This document shows, piece by piece, positions 57,701 through 64,000 of a stretch of DNA of 64,000 nt. The stretch covers positions 9,734,001 through 9,798,000 of the forward strand of contig OW051497.1 of NCBI GenBank assembly GCA_932521035.1, given 5' to 3'. Source of the stretch: Oscheius dolichura. Its lineage: Eukaryota > Nematoda > Chromadorea > Rhabditida > Rhabditidae. The notes under the pieces are model-generated. The model was not told where the DNA came from. It saw nothing but the letters and a program-made list of their open reading frames with translations, and made no database searches. The number at the start of each line of letters is the position of its first letter. Position 1 is the first letter of the stretch. The translations under genes were made by a program, and so were the position numbers.

Positions 57701-59290
57701 CTATTTCTCAAAGTAGCACTGCTCGTCGTCTGAGATGTAGTCACCAAATTCGAATTCGTGCACATCATATAGAGCGGCTTCCCATCTTCTAGCCGCTGTA
57801 GTTTTCTCTTCGCGACTTGCGTCACTTGAGAGCATGTTTAGTAGTGGCTCAACACTTAATTTTCAGAAATTAGAGAAAGAAAAATGGTGGGTTCTACTTT
57901 GCTATAACGCATTTCTTTGAGTTCTTCCTGAATAGATGCTTTAGATTAACAAGCCTGAATTTCAGTGGGCGAAGTTCAATCAAGGCATAGTAATAAGCGC
58001 GGAAAACCTAAATATGGCCTTTCTTTTTCTAATGAAAATACCCACCTTCATGAAGTGATTTCTCCGGATGTGGGTATCTGCTGAAGAAATAATCAGATTT
58101 GTCAGGTCTTCGGTCGGATCTCCAAAATGAACGCACTAGAATGACAGATAACCAGTTTAGGAAAACTGACGCTTACCTCCCAGTCGGTTATTTCGATCAG
58201 ACCGCGTTTTCCACCTCCTCCAAAGACACAGTTGGCCGCCGACAGATTACCATGACAGATTACTGCGTTATATGGGACTTCCTCAAATACCCTACCATGG
58301 TCATGAAGTAGACATTCCAACTGAATGGGGCAATATCTGTATGGCTTAACCTTACCGTTTCTATGACATCCTGCGGTCTTACAAAGTACTGAGCATGTTC
58401 TCCTTGGATGCTCTGCCGTAAGATACCGATAACGTCGCTTGAAATTTGTTTCTCATACAGATGAACGTTCTCGTAGTTGGCGTGAATTGTACCATACAAC
58501 TAAAACGATTTCTGATATATTTGACCCTCACCTCCTTTCCAAGACTGTCAGCTGGTTTTCCATGCAGTTTAGCAACATTTTCAGCTACGATTAGAAGTTC
58601 ATCCAATGTTAATGTGGACTTGGTTGGCTCTCCTTTTTTAGTCTTCAATATATTTTTTTCTATTCCATTCAATTAGGAATCTCACCTCTAGAACATAGAC
58701 AGAATGTGTCTGTTCGCCATCCTCTATTTGGAAGTTGATTTGCAAACTCCCGACAGGATAATCGATTTTGTTCGTCCTAACATATTGCAGAACAAAGCGA
58801 GAATTATAGAAAGCACACTGAAATGCATTGCTTTCGCTTTCTTCGCCCATTACTTACGAGTCTTGCGCATTCTTCCAGACTGCTTGTGACCTCTTCGTTG
58901 GAATCCTTGACAAGGTACAGACGATAAAAATGGCCTTCACTCTAAACTCGACGATTATCTTCTTACTATAGAGATCCAGACGCTTATCGCACGTTGGTTA
59001 ATAGCACAGGCGCAGATAAGAAAATAATAATTTTGTCCTTTTACTTTTTTACAGAGCTTGTAAAGCCAGTAAGCTACAAAATTTGATACCACGAATCTTC
59101 GATGTCCAACATCCAGATTTCAGTCTCTGATCTTTTTTATCCGGTCCATAACGAGCGAATCTTTTTAAAATACAAAACATACCTCAATTTCTACACTGGT
59201 GACTCCTAACATGCTCAGTTTTGGAGAAGACTCCTTAAAAGTAGCTAGCCCAAGTTCTTGAGCAACCACTTCCGTTACTCGGCTACCCAT
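57701..59290 (-). CDS. CHK/aminoglycoside-phosphotransferase-like protein, probable pseudokinase
   Basis: Nine exons (59183-59290, 58858-58941, 58686-58817, 58532-58642, 58356-58499, 58177-58320, 58046-58135, 57898-58007 and 57701-57854) encode about 358 aa from MGSRVTEVVAQELG. The fold is recognised from the sequence order: HFYRLYLVKD, a helical LLIVAENVAKLHG segment, and the catalytic-loop region YNAVICHGNLSAANCVF followed by IEITDWE. In working members of this small-molecule kinase family the loop reads H-G-D-x4-N and the metal site I-D-W. Here the loop Asp is Asn (HGN), while the later Asp of TDWE is kept. The C-terminus is acidic (FGDYISDDEQCYFEK). Expected to be cytoplasmic. The ATG follows an acceptor by three bases. 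Confidence 0.8.
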
Positions 59291-59565
59291 TTTCTGAAAC
59301 GGACTTTCTATATGTCCTTTGAGAGCTCGTGATCTAAGATCAATAAGAAAAGAATGGAAAAGAACATCTCCACTAGCGAGCAATGGATAAATAGTGAAAC
59401 GGCATTGCTCGTTTCAGTCGTCGGCAAACAGCCGATTCCTTATCAGGAGCCTCCCTTGTAAAATCCACAGTTACGTCGGAATTACAAGAACAATCAATAG
59501 CAGACATAAAAGAGGGTGCACTTCCGGCTATTTATCTACTTTCGCTGGTTAATTTAAATTTTCAG

Positions 59566-61325
59566 ATGAATCGGGTACAACAACATCTGGAGAATGTCTC
59601 TTTCACGAGAGAATTCACTTCGCGGTATATGAAACCAATGAGATTAACATTCCACAAGGTGAGGTTTTGGATCACAGGCATAAAAAAAAATTTAGAACGA
59701 GATGACTCGTGAATTTGATATGGTTGCCAAACATGGAAGTGTCGCCACCCTTCTTTATCATAAGGAATTCAACAAATTTTTGGTTGTACGCCAGTTCCGG
59801 CCAGGTTGAAAATAGCCTATCATCAAAATAACAAGCCCTTCTAGCTGTATTTGTCGGGAGAATTACAAAGTACGAGGAAAATATAGGGAAAACAATAGAG
59901 GAAATAGACTGGTCTAGATATGATGCTGAAATTGGATATACTATTGAGCTTTGCGCTGGTCTCATGGATAAGGTAGGCAAATTGTTTGAGTTGGCACCTT
60001 TAGAATATTTAGGATCTACCTTCTGTTGACATTGCCAAGGAAGAAATCGAGGAAGAGTGCGGGTACTTCTTGCCAAGGGAGGAGATTCACTTTTTAGCTA
60101 CATACACGTAAGCGGTACTTTTATTGATTTTCAGGTTTTAAGAAAAGAGTAGTATCTTTTTCAGAGTAGATGCTGAAGAATCTGACTCCCAACAGTTCTT
60201 ATTTTATGCAGAAATCGAGGAGAAATATAAGAAGACAGAAGGAGGAGGCAACATCGCCGAAGGAGAACAAATCACGAAGGTTTCTCCTCCTTTTCTTTAC
60301 TGGACTAGCCATTTCTTCAGGTATTTCTTGAAATTGAAGAAGCACGAAGGTACATGGAAGGAGAAGAAAGCAGAGGCCCACCAGGAGCCTGCTTTGCCTT
60401 TCAGTGGTGGTTCCACACCAAACCAGAGGCCCGTTTCAATAAGCAGGTTAGACTCCCGGCATTATTTTTACTGTTAAAAATCTTCAGAAAGAACCTATTT
60501 TTACCTGGAACCCTACAATAGAAACATTGATGACTAATTTTCATATTGAACATAATATGCAGTCGTCGAGGTTGCATCCAGTTCGAATGTTTTACACACT
60601 GGTCAGATATTTTATTTCTTCTTATAGGAGAACAATATTTAGGCTCCAATTACCCGAAGTTGGGATTTAGCTCCTTCTGCTGATACAGTTGTTGCTTTCG
60701 TCTACAAAAAGGATAGCAACGAGGTTATATTCACACAACGCTTTCGACCAGGTAACATACGGTTTAATTTATGGAAATTGAATGTTGTTTTTCAGCAAAA
60801 TTTGTTCTAAACACTATGAAAATGACAAAAGGTGATCCTAAAGATATCAAATGGGAGGATGTTGAACAAACCAGAGCATATACACTGGAAATGTGCAGTA
60901 CACATTGTGAAAAGAAAGCTCAAGCAGAAGAGAAGGTTCGCTATCCTCAAATATACTTATTTTCTTCCAGGCAAAAGAATGCCTTCGTCTAAAGTTAGGA
61001 TACAATGTTCCTTCAGTAAAATTCATCACGTCCTTCATGTAAGCTATAACCCTGCTCAATGAAAGAAACTTTCAGCACTGGTATTTCCATGAGCGGTGAT
61101 CGTCAACGAGTTTACTACGCCGAAGTGGATGATTCCTGCCGGGTGGCCAACTACGCTCCCATTCCAGAAATAATTCCGGTAAGATATTTGCTAAATTATA
61201 ATAAATATATCTTCCAGGTCCATATATCGATGGAGAATCTTCCCTGTCTTCTCCGACAACCTAAACCCTTCTGCCCACCAGCTTGCCTCTATATGATCTA
61301 TAGATTATTGTACCATCGTATGTAG
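59566..61325 (+). CDS. Fused double Nudix protein (two NUDT14-like domains)
   Basis: Twelve exons encode about 438 aa: 59566-59658, 59696-59804, 59836-59972, 60013-60107, 60165-60279, 60321-60446, 60488-60601, 60643-60751, 60796-60935, 60971-61038, 61076-61178 and 61218-61325. Domain one (residues 1-225) follows NUDT14, a UDP-sugar pyrophosphatase: RYMKPMRLTFHK, HGSVATLLYHKEFNKFLVVR, QFRPA, ELCAGLMDK and the Nudix helix KEEIEEECGY. Domain two repeats the order (HPVRMFYTLAPITRSWDLAP, DTVVAFVYKKDSNEVIFTQ, RFRPA, TLEMCSTHCEK), but its helix reads AKECLRLKLGYN and lacks the metal-binding Glu pair. The second half is therefore probably inactive and structural. Intron positions match in the two halves (after the QFRP/RFRP motif). 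The gene converges with a COMM-domain gene. Confidence 0.85.
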
Positions 61326-61358
61326 ATGGAGTAGAAGTATATAAAGACTGAGAATAAT

Positions 61359-62081
61359 TTATTCTACGAGTTTATCCAGGGCACTTTGCAAATTATTGAG
61401 CTCCGTATACAGCTGAGCAGCTTTGTCTCGGGATAATATCAGTTTCCTCGGCCCTTTGTCTGTTTCCATATGAACAACTATTTCTGCTTCTCTACAGCTA
61501 GGAACCTCATTTCTAAATTTATAAAAAAATAAATAAAAACTATTTACAAGCTTACCTTGCTAATGAAAGTTGTGTAGAGCAGTGGACATCCAAGACGCGG
61601 GGAACTCCCGTTGAGGTTATTTTCGATACCCGTTCTACGGTCTTCTGACCGTCTTGTAGCCATACATCAACAAATTTATCATGCAGCTCTTCAGAAATAT
61701 TAACCTGAAATAAAATTCGAAGAAACAAGTTGTAGTGCCTACCTTTGCTAAATGTTCCCGGAAATGAGCTTCTTTAGGTTGATGATATATCAAAAATGCC
61801 CATAAATTGTATAAATTCTCAATCTGAAAATACAACATTGTCTAATAATAAAGATATCTTACTTGTTGTTTTAATTCATTAGTTGATAAATTATTAGAAG
61901 AAGCTATTTCTTCGAGATCGTCTTGGAAAATTTTGCTTGGAGACTCTTGTGGGTATTTTTTCAATATTTGCTTTGAAATCTGTAAGCGTTGCATCAAAAA
62001 TTGAATATCTAAACCAACCTTCAATAACGATACAGCATTAGCTTCGGAGAAATCACAATCAGGAAGGGAAAACGGCAACAT
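61359..62081 (-). CDS. COMM-domain-containing protein
   Basis: Exons 61863-62081, 61743-61823, 61556-61704 and 61359-61512 encode about 200 aa from MLPFSLPDCDFSEANAVS. The N-terminal half is helical (IQFLMQRLQISKQILKKY, IENLYNLWAFLIYHQPKE). The C-terminal 75 residues fit a COMM domain: a DVWLQDG segment with the conserved Trp, VLDVHCSTQLSLA strands, and the helical end AAQLYTELNNLQSALDKLVE. COMMD proteins form the Commander/CCC complex that sorts membrane cargo at endosomes. The member cannot be fixed, though COMMD10-like length is possible. The 3' end is 33 bases from that of the double Nudix gene, and the reverse AATAAA overlaps the stop codon. Confidence 0.75.
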
Positions 62082-62178
62082 TTAGTAGTGGATAGCAAAC
62101 GTCTTCGACCATTTTTATGCCACAGCCGATTGTGGTAAACAGCGGACAGAGCAGGTTACCATTACAGAGGTTAGGAAG

Positions 62179-62442
62179 ATGTCGATAACGAAAGGGGAAA
62201 GTAAACGTTTCATTACTACCAGTGCGATATACCGTAGCTTAGTCTCTCCAAAGTTTTTCATCCCTGAACTGATCTCAGCTGTCCAAATAGAGGAGGATTA
62301 TAGCTGGGTGAAGAGTTTTCCCGCGTCTACAATAGTAATACCCCCAGCAAACAATTCATTATTTTCAGGGATTTTCTCCAAAACACCAGAGTCTATTTCC
62401 TCCTCCTTGAACTCTGAGAGCTCGGAAAAGTGGCTAAATTGA
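62179..62442 (+). CDS. Candidate small gene of 87 codons, low support
   Basis: An ATG-started frame (MSITKGESKRFITTSAIYRS) ends KWLN at 62442. It lies head-to-head with the COMM-domain gene (97 bases between start codons), which would suit a shared promoter. The opposite strand is also open over part of this stretch (62298-62480, KEEEIDSGVLEKIPENNELF) but starts without ATG. Only one, or neither, is real. Confidence 0.3.
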   Translation: MSITKGESKRFITTSAIYRSLVSPKFFIPELISAVQIEEDYSWVKSFPASTIVIPPANNSLFSGIFSKTPESISSSLNSESSEKWLN

Positions 62443-63418
62443 TGAGTTGCTTTGACAGCACGTGTGACAAAAGATGCCACATGTTGTGACGCTCCTTCAT
62501 TAGCTACTAGCCTCTGTTTTTATCATAATCACCTCTACACGAGACGTGGAGTGTGCTAGGACTCGTCTTCATAATAATGCTTTGGCCTGCGACGCACTGA
62601 ATCAGACTCTATGTTCTGTCCAGATCGTCATTCTCCGCGACAGTTCTTCTCCACTCGTCCCGCCGGCAATAATATTCACTTCCCTATCGTAGTACTTCCT
62701 CCATCAAACATCCCACGGTTTTCGTCTACCACCGTGAAAATTTTGTCGCATTGCGTTGTCACCGTTACATTGTAATAGCCAGCCGAGCTCTTTGATAAAT
62801 GAGGCTGGCCGACGTACTCCGCATGACTTGAAAAAAGCACACACTGGAGATGACAGCGGAAATCATAGTTCTTTTATTGTAAACAGGGAAATATTTATGT
62901 AAACGCTTCATGGTCCAGGAAAATCGGACTTTACCCAGGAAAAATACAGTATTTTGTCGTAATTGGCTTGTAAAGTAAGACGTGACATTTATTGTTCCAT
63001 AAAATTTATATTTTGTCCTGTCTTCACGTCCGGGAAAGTGTGAATCAGAGGCCTTCAAAGGCCAGACGGATACTGTAGCTCGTTTCCGTTTGTCAATGTT
63101 TCTTCTACAACAGCCCACGTTAAAACACGACACCATCTACGTGGCAATAAAAATGGCCTGTCACATTCTGTCGCATATTTTCCCTGCCCTTTTGAGGAAG
63201 TACAATATAAGGGTATTTTTGCCTTCTTCTGTGAACGATGAGAGCAGTGGCACGCTCACAACTGTCGCGCAACGTGACGAATGGACTGCCGCGAGGACAC
63301 TCGGTCACCTCACATGCACTCAATTCTTTTCTCATGTTATCACGCTTATTACCTGTCTGAGGCAGAACAAATTCTGAATCGTTTCAGATTCTGGGTATCT
63401 GTCAGTTTGAACGAAACC
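62443..63418. other. Upstream region of the basonuclin-like gene
   Basis: About 1 kb without a supported exon. The frame at 63090-63377 has no features of a real protein. An acceptor TTTCAG at 63382-63387 lies 31 bases before the ATG at 63419, so a leader exon or trans-splice site is likely. Confidence 0.4.
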
Positions 63419-63954
63419 ATGGCGGAGAAGCTACCAGAGAGGGTAAGACTGTTTCAGCTGCCATCTATTTATAGAGCCTTTTAGACTTGGTCAGCTCCTC
63501 CGTCCTATGGTTCCTTTGATGAGCCATCTACTTCTTCTTCCGGTCACACAGGCACAAGGTTCTCTACTCCTGTCTCCTGCGACGATGCCATGCTATACCG
63601 TTCTAATGACAAGGAGAAGGTGATCAAATTAGCGATGTCCATTCTCGTAGATAAACAGGCAAGTCCACCCCTGTTAATATAGAAGAAACGTTCAGGCTAT
63701 CCCCATCCGGGTGAAAATCCTCCTGGACAAGATATTATCCCTACTACTGGAGGAGGAAATAGTAGATGTCTTGAAGGAGAGCAACTGGAGTTGGTTGGAT
63801 TACTGCCGGGGATATAAACTAGAGGTTTGCTCTTTTTTCCCTCCTGGAATATTAGACGAGGGGAAATGTTCTTGTTGACAGCCGGGTGAAGTGTCAACGA
63901 TGCGTTATCGTTGAATATTTCGGAAATCCCCGAGGAAATAGGAGATCAGAATAA
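63419..63954 (+). CDS. N-terminal part of a basonuclin/disco-like protein (probably continues past the window)
   Basis: Exons 63419-63442, 63485-63658, 63696-63834 and 63856 onward encode MAEKLPER, then a Ser/Thr-rich linker, then the segment QAIPIRVKILLDKILSLLLE, NWSWLDYCRGYKLE and TRGNVLVDSR. This resembles the conserved region near the N-terminus of basonuclins (Q-A-x-P-x-R-x-K-I-L-L-D-x-L and D-Y-x-R-G-Y). Basonuclins are zinc-finger transcription factors related to insect disco, and their fingers come much later. The frame has a stop at 63952-63954, but a donor GTGAAG at 63896 directly after VLVDSR makes continuation beyond the window more likely. The intron at 63659 begins GCAAGT, a GC-AG intron. 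The family call rests on my memory of the motif. Confidence 0.55.
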
Positions 63955-64000
63955 TAATAAGACAAAAAAATGTCTTTGATCTTATCAATTGAGACTTTTT

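Noticed and set aside
62298-62480. Minus-strand 60-codon frame opposite the candidate gene at 62179
   Set aside because: It begins without an ATG and has no upstream exon. Kept only as an alternative reading of that stretch.
1-64000. CRISPR arrays, bacterial operons, plasmid or phage features
   Set aside because: The window is eukaryotic throughout, with spliced genes. No spaced short repeats of CRISPR type, no Shine-Dalgarno-led operons and no phage genes were seen.

Overview
The window reads as nuclear DNA from a nematode. Three things support this: two classical cuticle collagens with the N-terminal membrane segment, the furin-like RVRRQ site and cysteine-bounded Gly-X-Y blocks; a cytoplasmic intermediate filament with a lamin-type tail plus a muscle myosin heavy chain; and a short interstitial run of the nematode telomere unit TTAGGC. 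Most introns are about 35-60 nt, begin GTAAG/GTGAG and end TTTTAG/TTTCAG. Most start codons sit within a few bases of a splice acceptor, as expected for spliced-leader trans-splicing or a 5' UTR intron. I cannot name the species. All multi-exon models were built by hand from splice signals and reading-frame continuity; single boundaries may be off by a few bases.

Layout. 0.1-5.3 kb: intermediate filament gene (+) with an alternative long, proline-rich head. 5.5-7.5 kb: N-terminal RASSF (RASSF7/8-type) gene (-). 7.5-9.8 kb: non-coding. 9.9-10.4 kb: small Ly6/three-finger GPI-type protein (-). 11.0-14.6 kb: two genes (-) with transposase-type DNA-binding domains, one FLYWCH-like and one BED. 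16.9-19.9 kb: large unrecognised nuclear helical protein (+) whose first exons are a three-fold repeat. 21.4-24.7 kb: GTPBP1/2-like GTPase (+). 25.0-25.4 kb: small unrecognised gene (-). 26.9-34.6 kb: complete muscle myosin heavy chain (+, 21 coding exons). 34.7-38.1 kb: two cuticle collagens transcribed divergently.

38.5-40.7 kb: interstitial telomere repeat, a small chromodomain protein and downstream exons, one of which is split by a transposon of about 0.84 kb with long inverted repeats carrying tRNA-like sequences. 40.9-43.3 kb: head-to-head pair of secreted double C-type lectins. 44.1-45.2 kb: seven-transmembrane receptor (+). 47.6-48.6 kb: C2H2 zinc-finger protein (+). 48.8-49.3 kb: small secreted protein (-). 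49.9-50.4 kb: UBX-domain protein (+). 51.1-53.7 kb: unrecognised protein with one large intron (-). 57.7-59.3 kb: CHK/aminoglycoside-phosphotransferase-like protein (-) with a catalytic substitution. 59.6-61.3 kb: fused double NUDT14-like Nudix protein (+). 61.4-62.1 kb: COMM-domain protein (-). 63.4 kb to the end: start of a gene resembling the N-terminal region of basonuclin/disco (+), running off the window.

The genes do not form one pathway. The obvious functional groups are muscle and cuticle structure (intermediate filament, myosin, two collagens), secreted or surface recognition (lectins, Ly6, receptor) and gene regulation (BED, FLYWCH, chromodomain, zinc finger, basonuclin-like). The strongest unusual items are the transposon inside a coding exon, the Nudix-Nudix fusion, the Asp-to-Asn change in the kinase-like protein, the long intermediate-filament head and the triplicated exon unit.
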